Shown in pieces: positions 17,548 to 25,394 of a DNA stretch of 64,000 nucleotides. The notes beneath the pieces are model-generated. The model was not told the DNA's origin, did no database searches, and was given only the letters and a program-made list of their open reading frames with translations. Positions within the stretch are counted from its first letter, which is position 1. Each line of letters opens with the position of its first letter. A program made the translations under genes and the position numbers. This stretch comes from VAZQ01 sp963702695. GTDB taxonomy: Bacteria; Pseudomonadota; Alphaproteobacteria; Rhizobiales; Xanthobacteraceae. The DNA is taken from NCBI GenBank assembly GCA_963702695.1, contig CAVPDS010000023.1, forward strand, positions 62,001 through 126,000, in the 5' to 3' direction.

Positions 17548-17858
17548 TGCTTTCTTGAGCTTGAAACCTTTGGACGTGGCCTTGCGCTCCGCACGATCCG
17601 GCCCTTGCTTCGATGGTCCATTGCCTCTGCATCTTCACTCCTTTCTCGGTCTAGCCCCGTGGCCATCCGCTATTTGAGCCCGCGTCGTCGCACCTCGCGC
17701 GCTTGCAGTCCTGAGATAGAGATCGTCCCATAGGCAAGCCGCGAGCGTCGTCCCAGATTGGGTCGGGAGCCGGCGCATGGCGGGTAAGGGGTCCATCTCG
17801 GTGCACTGAGACCCAACTTGATCGCCGGAGGCCGGAGTTTTCCGGCTTGCTTCATCAT
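17548..17858. other. Gene-free interval downstream of the hydrolase-like gene
   Basis: No supported gene. The minus strand has an ATG near 17650 with a good AAGGAG upstream, but its frame runs into the antisense of the hydrolase-like gene without family resemblance. The part next to 17858 probably includes the decayed end of the neighbouring IS3-type element. Confidence 0.4.
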
Positions 17859-17975
17859 GGGGCTGGCCGCGTCATGATGATTCAGCAACGTGATCGGGGC
17901 TCTGTGCCCGATCGCCCGCGGGCGCTCTTCGTTATAATACTTGCGCCAATCCTCAACCTTTTGCCACGCATCGGC
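17859..17975 (-). pseudogene. IS3-family transposase (OrfB) C-terminal relic
   Basis: Reading ADAWQKVEDWRKYYNEERP, then RAIGHRAPITLLNHHDAASP. This is the typical end of the integrase core of IS3-family OrfB transposases (WRxxYNxxRPHSAxG...P), with the usual HSAxG shortened by one residue. Nothing of the upstream catalytic core (DDE) is present; the upstream reading frame is antisense to the metallopeptidase gene and unrelated. It is a remnant. Confidence 0.65.
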
Positions 17976-18158
17976 GCGAATGCCGATGCGATACGGCCGC
18001 GCTGATTTCATTGGCATTTTCGCGATCGTTTCTCGCGCAAGCGCGGGGCAAGTCTGTGACAAAACCTTTCTTCCGTCTTCTATTTGAACTTGGGCATTCG
18101 AGGATGCGACAAAACTCCAAAAAATGACGGCTTGCGGCACATTCCAGGGAGACTCCTC

Positions 18159-18767
18159 ATGACCGACGAAGAGCACTTGCGCCTGATGATAGACAAAGTG
18201 CTGGTAAGGAAAACCACCACGCAGATCGATTTCTACGCGGGTGCAATCCATGTTGATGCCAGTGGATTCGGCGCCGTTCGCGCTGCGCTGTTTGCCAATG
18301 CTATCCATGTTGCCATTGGAGGGGTGCCAACCGGCGCGGGTGCCGCGTACAGCTATGGTGACGATACATTTCACTTCAAACACGGGACGTTCGGAACGAA
18401 CAGCCTCGATCAAATGAACATCGTTCATGAAAGCATTCACGCGATGAACGACATTCGAGGAGCTTGGGCTTCGTCGCCAAGCGGTGGCGAGTGGACAACC
18501 TACACGCAAGACGAAGTTTCGGCATACATAGCGGGCGCGCTGTTCATGCGCTATGACTTCGGGGGGCCGACTCAGCAATGGCTCAACAGCAATCCTCCTG
18601 AATATGCCGCTGCCGACACAATCGCGGGTTCGATCATGAACACCAAGGGCGCGATCGTGCCCGAGAAGGACGTGATGAACTTGCGAAGTCTTATTGCCTC
18701 AAGGCTTGTCTACCAACAACTAGGCATCAGGCTGTGGAGCCCATCTGGGGCGAACGGGTTGCATTGA
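18159..18767 (+). CDS. HExxH putative zinc metallopeptidase
   Basis: 202 residues from ATG 18159, preceded by GGGAGA. The zinc motif HESIH is at residues 90-94, and a likely third ligand Glu119 lies in TQDEVSAYIAGALFM, giving a gluzincin-like HExxH...E arrangement. The N-terminal part has small hydrophobic alpha/beta segments and no signal peptide. GC content is lower than in the neighbours. It sits in the accessory island between IS3-type and integrase relics. Proteins of this general layout include secreted effectors and toxins, but no secretion or immunity gene is adjacent, so the role is unknown. Confidence 0.7.
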   Translation: MTDEEHLRLMIDKVLVRKTTTQIDFYAGAIHVDASGFGAVRAALFANAIHVAIGGVPTGAGAAYSYGDDTFHFKHGTFGTNSLDQMNIVHESIHAMNDIRGAWASSPSGGEWTTYTQDEVSAYIAGALFMRYDFGGPTQQWLNSNPPEYAAADTIAGSIMNTKGAIVPEKDVMNLRSLIASRLVYQQLGIRLWSPSGANGLH

Positions 18768-19645
18768 TCATCAGCGTCGATTGGCACAGCGGCTGGTCGC
18801 ATTAGCCCCTCGCAGATCGAGCATTAGGCCGACGTCGGCTCCGACACCGCTCAACTGCACCCTACCAAGGGTGCCAAGCCGTTTCGCGGGCACACCAAGC
18901 GCGGCGTGCGCTTCCGTCACCAGCGCACCCACGTCGCCGCCTCGAAATAGCAGTCCACACACCGGGGCGACCGTCCCTTTCGCGCAACTTCTCTCAAGAG
19001 TTCGACGAATTCAGTACCGGCGCGCGCCTCGGGGAGGTGCTTCGCCTGGACTGGAGCGCGCTCCAGCTCGACGAGGAGGGCGCCTGGATCGGCAAGACGA
19101 AGAACGGCGACCCGAGAATCATCCGGCTCCGCAGCGTTCTCCGCGAGGCAGCGTTCTCCGGGAAGCCCCGACGTCGACACAAAGAAGCGATCGGCGATCG
19201 CCGCCCGCTATGCGCGCGTCGTGGCGCGTGACTAATCCGCCAGGGTGGAAATGGCGCCCGACGTGGCGGAACGGAAGAAGGCGTGAGCAATTCAATGTGC
19301 AAAACCCGTGGATTTGGCTGGATGACCGCCAACCCATTGGTCCGAAACGATGCACCGTGCTCTTCTCCCCGGGAGAGCCGGCCGCACCTTTTTAAATTCA
19401 CGCATCGGCATCGGCGAAGCGCTCCGCCACCTTCCCACTGCACCGGGAAGTGGTGTATTTTCGCAGCCAGCCGCCCTCAGATGGGATGTGCCGTTATCCC
19501 CTCGCTGCAATGGGCGACCGAGGCGCCATCGGCAGGCATCACCTCCACGCGCCGGTGCTTTTTTTCCGGCCGAAGAATTCGATCCCCGGCACGCGCCGCG
19601 CTCGCGCAGCGCCAAGCCAAGGGGACGATACCAAGGAGGACGCTC
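18768..19645. other. Decayed interval with integrase relic and island right end
   Basis: No intact gene. It contains a degenerate segment (18800-18950) with a possible basic C-terminal peptide I cannot place, the integrase relic at 18992-19153, the right direct repeat at 19359-19393, and the promoter and leader of the first exported paralogue. A segment around 19300 shares AACCCGTGGA with 16145, just inside the left end. Confidence 0.5.
18992..19153 (+). pseudogene. Tyrosine recombinase (phage integrase) fragment
   Basis: The plus frame reads SQEFDEFSTGARLGEVLRL, then DWSALQLDEEGAWIGKTKN and GDPRIIRLRSVLREAA. TGARLGEVLRLDW is the box with the first catalytic Arg of tyrosine recombinases, and KTKNGDPRIIRL is the beta-hairpin with the catalytic Lys. 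The HxxR box and the Tyr are missing and the frame ends at 19231, so only the middle of the catalytic domain survives. Its place next to the right-hand direct repeat fits a former integrative element. Confidence 0.65.
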
Positions 19646-20509
19646 ATGCTCGACCGATCCACGATCGGAGCGATTGCGATCGCGACTGTGCTTGCGATGA
19701 CATCGGGCGCCGCTTCGGCGTTCGACGACGCGAAGTACCCGAACCTGAAGGGCCAGTGGACCCGGGCGCGCATCCCGGGGGTGGTCGGCCAACCGACCTT
19801 CGATCCAACCAAGCGCTGGGGCACCACCCAAGACGCCCCACTGACTGCCGAGTACAAGGCCATCTTCGAGGCCAACCTCGCCGATCAGGCCAACGGCGGC
19901 CAGGGCACCGTCGCCTCCAGCTCGTGCCTGCCGCCCGGCATGCCGATGCTGATGCAGGCCTATTCGCCGATGGAGTTCATCGTCTTTCCGGACATCACCT
20001 ACATCCGCGTTGATCATGTCCGCGACACGCGGCGGCGGATCTACACCGACGGGCGCGACTGGCCCAAGCAGGTCGAGCCGGCCTTCGACGGCTATTCGAT
20101 CGGGCGTTGGATCGATGAGGACGGCGACGGCCGTTATGACCTGCTCGAGGTCGAAACGCGCAATCTGAGCGGTCCGCGCGCCTACGATGCGAGCGGCCTG
20201 CCGCTGCACGAGGATAACGAGACCATCGTCAAGGAGCGCATCTTTCTCGACAAGGACAATCAGAATCTCCTGCATGACGAAATCACGGTGTTCGATCATG
20301 CGCTGACCCGGCCCTGGACCGTGATGAAGAGCTACCGGCGCAGCGCCAATCCGCATCCCGACTGGCTCGAATACATCTGCGGCGAAGGCAACCAGCTCGT
20401 TCGCCTCGGGAACGAGAACTACATGCTCAGCGGCGAGGGCTACCTGATGCCGACCCGCAAGGGCCAGAAACCGCCCGACCTGAAATATTTCGGACGACCG
20501 CAGAACTGA
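19646..20509 (+). CDS. Exported tandem-family protein, copy 1 of 5
   Basis: 287 residues from ATG 19646, with AAGGAGG at 19633-19639. The signal peptide ends GAASA, giving a mature start FDDAKYPNLKGQW. Family landmarks: Cys94 in CLPPGMP, IYTDGRDWP, YSIGRW, an EF-hand-like loop at 157-168 (DEDGDGRYDLLE), SGLPLHEDNETIVKERIF, DHALTRPWTVMKSYRR, Cys245 in ICGEGN, and the end YLMPTRKGQKPPDLKYF. The middle part resembles a widespread uncharacterised bacterial family with 'YSVGxWxGDTLVVET ... ERFRR ... DPxAYTRPW'. Probably periplasmic with one disulfide. It heads a likely five-gene operon just right of the accessory island. Confidence 0.8.
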   Translation: MLDRSTIGAIAIATVLAMTSGAASAFDDAKYPNLKGQWTRARIPGVVGQPTFDPTKRWGTTQDAPLTAEYKAIFEANLADQANGGQGTVASSSCLPPGMPMLMQAYSPMEFIVFPDITYIRVDHVRDTRRRIYTDGRDWPKQVEPAFDGYSIGRWIDEDGDGRYDLLEVETRNLSGPRAYDASGLPLHEDNETIVKERIFLDKDNQNLLHDEITVFDHALTRPWTVMKSYRRSANPHPDWLEYICGEGNQLVRLGNENYMLSGEGYLMPTRKGQKPPDLKYFGRPQN

Positions 20510-20577
20510 CATTCGGCGAAGCCGGGCGAGCCGCGATCAGCAGCCGTCACGAATCTGGAACGAAAGGGAAGCCCTTC

Positions 20578-21402
20578 ATGCGCACCGAGAGCTCGATCGG
20601 CGCCATCGCGGTCGCTGCGGTCCTGACGTTGGTGTCATCCGGGGCGCGCGCCGCCGATGACCCGAAATATCCTGACATGACGGGCCAGTGGCTCCGCACT
20701 GGGAATCCCAACTGGCGACCGGTGGCAGGGCCGCCGCCGCTGACTCCCGAGTATCAGGCGATGTTCGACGCCAACCAAAAGGATATGGCGAACGGCGGTC
20801 CCGGCGACGTGCCCTCATGGTATTGCCTGCCGCAGGGCATGCCGATGATGATGAATATGTATGATCCGATGGAGGTCGTGATCACACCTAAGATCACCTA
20901 CATCCTCATCAGCCACGTCAACGACTCGTATCGGCGGATCTATACCGACGGCCGCAGTTGGCCGGAGGAAGGCGATTACGAGCTCACCTATGCCGGCTAT
21001 TCGATCGGCAAATGGATCGATGAAGACAACGACGGCACGTACGACGTCCTGGAAGTGGAAACGCGTCTGCTGAAAAATCCGCACACTTATGATGCCAGCG
21101 GCATTCCATTCCACAAGGATGGCCAGGCCATCATCAAGGAGCGTATCCATCTCGACAAGGCCGACAAGAATTCGATCGTCGACGAGATGACGGTTTTCGA
21201 TCACGCATTGACCCGGCCATACCCGATCATCAAGAAAGCCTCTCGCAATCCGAAGCGGCCGCTCTGGCGCACGGAGGCGTGTGCGGAGGGCAACTCGATG
21301 GTCAAGGTCGGCGACGACGCTTATTTCCTGAGCGCGGACGGTAAGCTGATGCCGTCGCGCAAGGGGCAGGAGCCGCCGAACCTGAAGTATTTCCAGCAAT
21401 AA
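20578..21402 (+). CDS. Exported tandem-family protein, copy 2 of 5
   Basis: 274 residues, ATG 20578 after AAGGGAAG, 68 bases from copy 1. The signal peptide ends GARA; the mature protein begins ADDPKYPDMTGQW. Conserved Cys83 (YCLPQGMP) and Cys235 (ACAEGN), and the acidic loop at 148-159 (DEDNDGTYDVLE). Within the array it pairs with copy 3: both have RxGxPNWRPxAGxPPLTPEYQ and a YELTYAGYSIGKW segment where copies 1, 4 and 5 have VEPxFxGYSIGxW. The conserved DHALTRPW is DHALTRPY here. Function unknown. Confidence 0.8.
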   Translation: MRTESSIGAIAVAAVLTLVSSGARAADDPKYPDMTGQWLRTGNPNWRPVAGPPPLTPEYQAMFDANQKDMANGGPGDVPSWYCLPQGMPMMMNMYDPMEVVITPKITYILISHVNDSYRRIYTDGRSWPEEGDYELTYAGYSIGKWIDEDNDGTYDVLEVETRLLKNPHTYDASGIPFHKDGQAIIKERIHLDKADKNSIVDEMTVFDHALTRPYPIIKKASRNPKRPLWRTEACAEGNSMVKVGDDAYFLSADGKLMPSRKGQEPPNLKYFQQ

Positions 21403-21481
21403 CTAACAGACGGTGGCCGGCCTAGCCGGCGAATGGAAATGGCGTGACTTGGTAGAAACCAAGAAAGAGATGGAGGACGGA

Positions 21482-22318
21482 ATGCGTTATCGGGGCCCGC
21501 TCGGAGCCGCTACATTCGCTGCGGCGCTGGTGCTGACCGCGCAGGGCGCTGTCGCGTTCGATGACGCGCAGTATCCCAACTTCAAGGGACAGTGGCTTCG
21601 CATCGGCAGCCCGAACTGGAGACCAACCGCGGGAGCGCCGCCGCTGACGCCGGAATATCAGAAGATTTTCGACGCCAACACCGCCGACCAGAAGGCCGGC
21701 GGCCCCGGCGACTGGCCGTCGACGTTCTGCATCCCGCAAGGCATGCCAGCGATGATGAACGTCTATGATCCCACGGAATTCGTCGTGTTGCCGGACGTCA
21801 CCTATGTCCTGGTCAGTCACGTTGACGATTCCTATCGCCGGATTTACACCGACGGCCGCGACTGGCCGAAGCCGGGTGAATACGAACTGACCTACGCGGG
21901 CTATTCCATCGGCAAATGGCTCGATGTGGACGGCAACGGCAAGTACGACGTGCTCGAGGTCGAGACGCGCCTGCTGAAGGGCCCGCGCGGCTACGATGCC
22001 AGCGGCATTCCCCTGCACCATGACAACCAGTCCATCATCAAGGAGCGAATCCACCTCGACCCGACGGACAAGGACACCCTCGTCAATGAGATCACTGTCA
22101 TCGACCATGCTTTAACGCGGCCCTGGTCGATCACCAGAACGATGACGCGCAATCCCAAGCGGCCGGTCTGGCACTCGGACACCTGCTCGGAAGACAATTC
22201 CATCGTCAAGGTCGGCAACGAAGCCTACTACCTGAGCTCGGACGGGTTTCTGATGCCGATGAAGAAAGGCCAGCAGCCGCCGGATACGAAATATTTCAAA
22301 CTGAACGAACCGAAGTAA
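21482..22318 (+). CDS. Exported tandem-family protein, copy 3 of 5
   Basis: 278 residues from ATG 21482, with GGAGG at 21472-21476; the frame is open 69 bases further up, but that would bury the signal peptide (MRYRGPLGAATFAAALVLTA, then QGAVA). Cys83 (FCIPQGMP) and Cys235 (TCSEDN) are kept, and the loop at 148-159 is DVDGNGKYDVLE, with Asn in the fifth loop position, as calcium loops often allow. Closest in the array to copy 2. Same gene order and spacing support co-transcription. Confidence 0.8.
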   Translation: MRYRGPLGAATFAAALVLTAQGAVAFDDAQYPNFKGQWLRIGSPNWRPTAGAPPLTPEYQKIFDANTADQKAGGPGDWPSTFCIPQGMPAMMNVYDPTEFVVLPDVTYVLVSHVDDSYRRIYTDGRDWPKPGEYELTYAGYSIGKWLDVDGNGKYDVLEVETRLLKGPRGYDASGIPLHHDNQSIIKERIHLDPTDKDTLVNEITVIDHALTRPWSITRTMTRNPKRPVWHSDTCSEDNSIVKVGNEAYYLSSDGFLMPMKKGQQPPDTKYFKLNEPK

Positions 22319-22408
22319 CAATCGATAACTCACAAGGCATGCGGAGGACCGAACGCCCGCCACAAGAAAACTTCTGAACCAGGCGCAGCGTCCTCCCGGG
22401 AGGACCCA

Positions 22409-23287
22409 ATGACCTATCGAAGCGCGATCAAGACTCGAAACGCGATCAAGACATTCGCCTTGGCAGCAGTGCTGTCGATGACCGCGGTTGCGGCCTCGGC
22501 CTTCGATGAATCGAAATATCCCAATCTCAAGGGCCAGTGGCGCCGAGTCCCGGTGCCCGGCGTCACCGGACAACCGGCCTACGATCAGACCAAGATACAG
22601 GGCCGAAGCCAACAGGCGCCGCTTACTCCTGAATCCCAGGCGATCTTGGAAGCAAGCCTCGCCGATCAGGCGGCCGGCGGACAAGGCAACGACCCCACCT
22701 ACATCTGCATCTCGCCGGGCATGCCGCGCATCATGACGGTCTATGATCCGATGGAAATCGTCGTCACTCCGGAGACGACGCACATATTGATCGAGCACAT
22801 CCACGACTCGCGGCGCATCTTCACCGATGGGCGCAAATGGCCGGAGAATATGGAGCCGTCATTTGCCGGCTATTCCATCGGGCAATGGATCGACGAGGAT
22901 GGCGACGGCCGCTACGACGTGCTGGAAGTCGAGACGCGCGGATTCAAGGGGCCGCGATCGTTCGATTCGACGGGGATTCCCCTGCACAAGGACAACCAGA
23001 CCATCGTCAAGGAACGCATTCATCCGGACAAGGGCGATCCGAACATTCTCTATGACGAGATCACGACCATCGACCATGCCCTGACGCGGCCGTGGAGCGT
23101 AACCAAGAAATATCGGCGCATTGCCACCGAAAACCTCGAATGGGCGGAGGCCAATTGCGCCGAGGGCAATCAGCATGTCCGAGTGCAGGGTCAGGCTTTT
23201 TTCCGCAGCGCCGATGGGCAGCTGATGCCGACTAAGAAAGGTCAGCAGCCCCCGGACTTGCGGTTTTTCCAGCAACCGTCAAAGTAA
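22409..23287 (+). CDS. Exported tandem-family protein, copy 4 of 5
   Basis: 292 residues from ATG 22409 after GGGAGGA. The longest N-terminal region of the five: a basic leader (MTYRSAIKTRNAIKTF), then a hydrophobic core ending AVAASA and mature FDESKYPNLKGQW. Cys100 (ICISPGMP) and Cys250 (ANCAEGN) match the other copies; the loop at 162-173 is DEDGDGRYDVLE. It resembles copy 1 most in the GVTGQPAYDQTK segment. The family's IYTDGR is IFTDGR here. Confidence 0.8.
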   Translation: MTYRSAIKTRNAIKTFALAAVLSMTAVAASAFDESKYPNLKGQWRRVPVPGVTGQPAYDQTKIQGRSQQAPLTPESQAILEASLADQAAGGQGNDPTYICISPGMPRIMTVYDPMEIVVTPETTHILIEHIHDSRRIFTDGRKWPENMEPSFAGYSIGQWIDEDGDGRYDVLEVETRGFKGPRSFDSTGIPLHKDNQTIVKERIHPDKGDPNILYDEITTIDHALTRPWSVTKKYRRIATENLEWAEANCAEGNQHVRVQGQAFFRSADGQLMPTKKGQQPPDLRFFQQPSK

Positions 23288-23334
23288 GCGCGGGAGGGCG
23301 CTGGGTCATCATCGCCCTCCCCCGGAGGATACCG

Positions 23335-24189
23335 ATGCTCTACCGAAACCTCGTCGGCGCCGCGGCGTTTGCGGCTGCTCTGCTGGCCACCTGCGCCGGC
23401 GCGCACGCGTTCGATGACGCGCAATATCCCGACCTCAGCGGCCAGTGGACGCGCGTTTCGCCGCCAGGCATGCCGGCGTTCGATCCGAACATGCCGCGCG
23501 GTCGCGGCCAGAAGGCGCCGCTGACGCCCGAATACCAGGCCGTGTTCGAGGCCAATCTTGCTGAGATGGCCGCCGGCGGCGAAGGATTCTGGCCGGGTTA
23601 CGCCTGCCGCCCGACCGGCATGCCCGCGATGATGACCGCGTATGAGCCGATGGAGGTCGTGGTCACGCCGGAGACGACCCACATCCTGATCGATCATATC
23701 ACCGACTCGCATCGCCGCATCTATACCGACGGTCGGGCGTGGCCGGCGAACGTGGAGCCGGCCTTCACCGGCTATTCGATCGGCCGCTGGGTGGACGAGG
23801 ACGGCGACGGCCGGTTCGACGTGCTGGAGGCCGAGACCCGCGACATCAAGGGTCAGCGCGCCTTCGACGCCACCGGGATTCCGCTGCATCGGGATAACGC
23901 GACCATCGTCAAGGAGCGTATCTTCCTCGACAAGGCCGACCACAACATCCTGCGCGACCAGATGACGGTCATCGACCACGCGCTGACGCGCCCGTGGACG
24001 GTCATGAAGAGCTACCGGCGCAGCAAGGAGGCGAACCCCTACTGGCGCGAATACATCTGCTCCGAGAACAACAATCACGTCGCCGTCGGCAAGGACAGCT
24101 ATTTCCTGAGCGCCGACGGTTACCTGATGCCCTCCCGGAAAGGGCAGGAGCCGCCGGACCTGCGCTATTTCAAACCGGCGGCGAAGTGA
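23335..24189 (+). CDS. Exported tandem-family protein, copy 5 of 5
   Basis: 284 residues from ATG 23335, preceded by GGAGG, 47 bases after copy 4. The signal peptide ends GAHA, then FDDAQYPDLSGQW. Cys91 (ACRPTGMP) and Cys242 (ICSENN) are conserved; the loop at 154-165 is DEDGDGRFDVLE. It groups with copies 1 and 4 by ANVEPAFTGYSIGRW and TVMKSYRRS. A palindromic repeat at 24233 lies just beyond and may mark the 3' end of the operon. Confidence 0.8.
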   Translation: MLYRNLVGAAAFAAALLATCAGAHAFDDAQYPDLSGQWTRVSPPGMPAFDPNMPRGRGQKAPLTPEYQAVFEANLAEMAAGGEGFWPGYACRPTGMPAMMTAYEPMEVVVTPETTHILIDHITDSHRRIYTDGRAWPANVEPAFTGYSIGRWVDEDGDGRFDVLEAETRDIKGQRAFDATGIPLHRDNATIVKERIFLDKADHNILRDQMTVIDHALTRPWTVMKSYRRSKEANPYWREYICSENNNHVAVGKDSYFLSADGYLMPSRKGQEPPDLRYFKPAAK

Positions 24190-24232
24190 AGGTCGCGTCG
24201 CTGTTGCGTGACGAATTATCAGTTTGGTCAGA

Positions 24233-24272
24233 TCGTCCCCGTGAAGGCGGGGGCGACGCGGAATGTTTCCGC
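24233..24272. repeat. REP-like palindrome doublet after the paralogue array
   Basis: Two adjacent hairpins: 24233-24256 (9-bp arms around TCGTCCCCG, loop TGAAGG) and 24258-24272 (GCGGAA/TTCCGC, 3-base loop). It lies between the array and the convergent gamma-carbonic anhydrase gene. A related palindrome is at 38536-38555, so this is probably a dispersed extragenic element; it could also slow transcription from either side. Confidence 0.5.
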
Positions 24273-24283
24273 GAAATTCAGTA

Positions 24284-24814
24284 TCACCCGATCCGCTTCA
24301 GCCCTTTCGCGTAGCGCTGCCAGCGCTTCACGTAGATGTCGGCGCCGTCCGCGATCCGCTGCGCCGCGCTCTCGTCGAGCGTGCGGATCGCGCGCGCCGG
24401 CGCGCCGACGATCAACGAAAAGTCGGGGAATTCCTTGCCTTCGGTCACCAGCGCGCCGGCACCCACCAGGCAGAAGCGCCCGATGCGCGCGCCATTGAGC
24501 ACGATCGCGCCCATGCCAATGAGACTGTTCGCGGCGATCGCGCAGCCGTGCAGGATCACATTGTGCCCGATCACGCAGTCGGCGCCGATGGTGATGGGAA
24601 AGCCGGGGTCGGTGTGCAGCGTCGCATTGTCCTGGATCTGGGTGCGCTCGCCGATCTCGATCCATTCGTTGTCGCCGCGCAGCACCGAGCCGAACCACAC
24701 GCTGGCGTCGGTCAGGAGGCGCACCCGGCCGATCACCGCGGCCGTGTCGGCGATCCAATAGCGCTGGTCGGCCGGGAACTCGGGACCTTGGCCGTCCAGT
24801 TCGTAAATCGCCAT
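24284..24814 (-). CDS. Gamma-carbonic anhydrase family protein
   Basis: 176 residues from ATG 24814 (MAIYELDGQGPEFP); the frame extends 13 codons upstream, but family members start here. Left-handed beta-helix hexapeptides run through the protein. The zinc histidines are seen in ATLHTDPGFPITIG and IGHNVILHGC, the latter with the two His five residues apart as in Cam/YrdA proteins. Members hydrate CO2 or act as acyltransferase-like proteins of unknown substrate; activity cannot be told from sequence. Monocistronic and convergent with the exported array. Confidence 0.9.
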   Translation of the reverse strand: MAIYELDGQGPEFPADQRYWIADTAAVIGRVRLLTDASVWFGSVLRGDNEWIEIGERTQIQDNATLHTDPGFPITIGADCVIGHNVILHGCAIAANSLIGMGAIVLNGARIGRFCLVGAGALVTEGKEFPDFSLIVGAPARAIRTLDESAAQRIADGADIYVKRWQRYAKGLKRIG

Positions 24815-24880
24815 CGCACGCCAGCCTTTATCACTATGGCAGAACCTTGCCACGGAGTAGTTGGATTAGCGAGACGAGGA

Positions 24881-25213
24881 TCAGATGGACCTGAAACCGA
24901 TAAGCTCGAGCGCCATCACCACGACCGTCCCCGACATCATGCTCCAGAAGCACGCGACGATCGTCGCCACCATCACCGCGCGGAAACGGCCGGTCGTGAT
25001 CCAACGGCCCCGAATGATGTTGCGCATGATGATGAAGGGAGCGGCAAAGGCAAGCAGCGGGACCGCCGCGAACGTCGATGGCTTCGGCCCGCGTTGCAGC
25101 AGGCGAAAGCTCGCGGGGCGTTTGGTCATCGCCTGATATCCCGTCGCCAGCACACCGGCGAGAGCAAAGCCCAGCGCCAGGGCATAGAAGGCTTCGATTT
25201 GTTCCGGCGTCAT
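24881..25213 (-). CDS. Small membrane protein, probably DUF6949
   Basis: 110 residues from ATG 25213 (MTPEQIEAFYALALGFALAG). Three hydrophobic helices can be seen: residues 8-25, about 48-65 (FAAVPLLAFAAPFIIM) and 80-105 (VMVATIVACFWSMMSGTVVVMAL), separated by basic loops. It fits my memory of the Hyphomicrobiales family DUF6949, although that name is not certain. No function is known. An upstream extension to 25276 has no family support. Confidence 0.7.
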   Translation of the reverse strand: MTPEQIEAFYALALGFALAGVLATGYQAMTKRPASFRLLQRGPKPSTFAAVPLLAFAAPFIIMRNIIRGRWITTGRFRAVMVATIVACFWSMMSGTVVVMALELIGFRSI

Positions 25214-25394
25214 CGCGACTCTGCCCTGCAAGCTTGGTTTTCCTTGGCAGAGCCGCCACGGCGCGCGCCAGGACATCCTTAATTAACCGTTAATCCCAAA
25301 GACCGTTGCGAGGCGTCGTCTTGGTTCTGCCTTTCGCTGTGCGATAGTTCGCCGACTGATTCGCGAGGCGGCGAAACAAGCGGCGAGACAAGAC

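Larger units (their letters stand above)
16024..19393. mobile_element. Small accessory island between direct repeats
   Basis: The sequence at 16024-16056 (loop and right arm of the BTLCP terminator plus T-run) recurs in the same orientation at 19359-19393, with 21 identical bases at the right and small indels at the left. Between them lie transposase relics (IS1380 type, IS3 type), a tyrosine integrase relic close to the right repeat, and two unfamiliar genes. The simplest reading is an element that inserted into the terminator and has since decayed, leaving attL/attR-like repeats. Repeats of a terminator could also arise without integration. Confidence 0.5.

Noticed and set aside
17548..17660. 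Minus-strand ATG with AAGGAG near 17650
   Set aside because: The frame has no hydrophobic, domain-like or family features and runs into the antisense of the hydrolase-like gene.
18800..18950. Basic peptide ending RFRHQRTHVAASK
   Set aside because: Looks like a gene remnant but matches nothing I can name; no start and no neighbours to support it.
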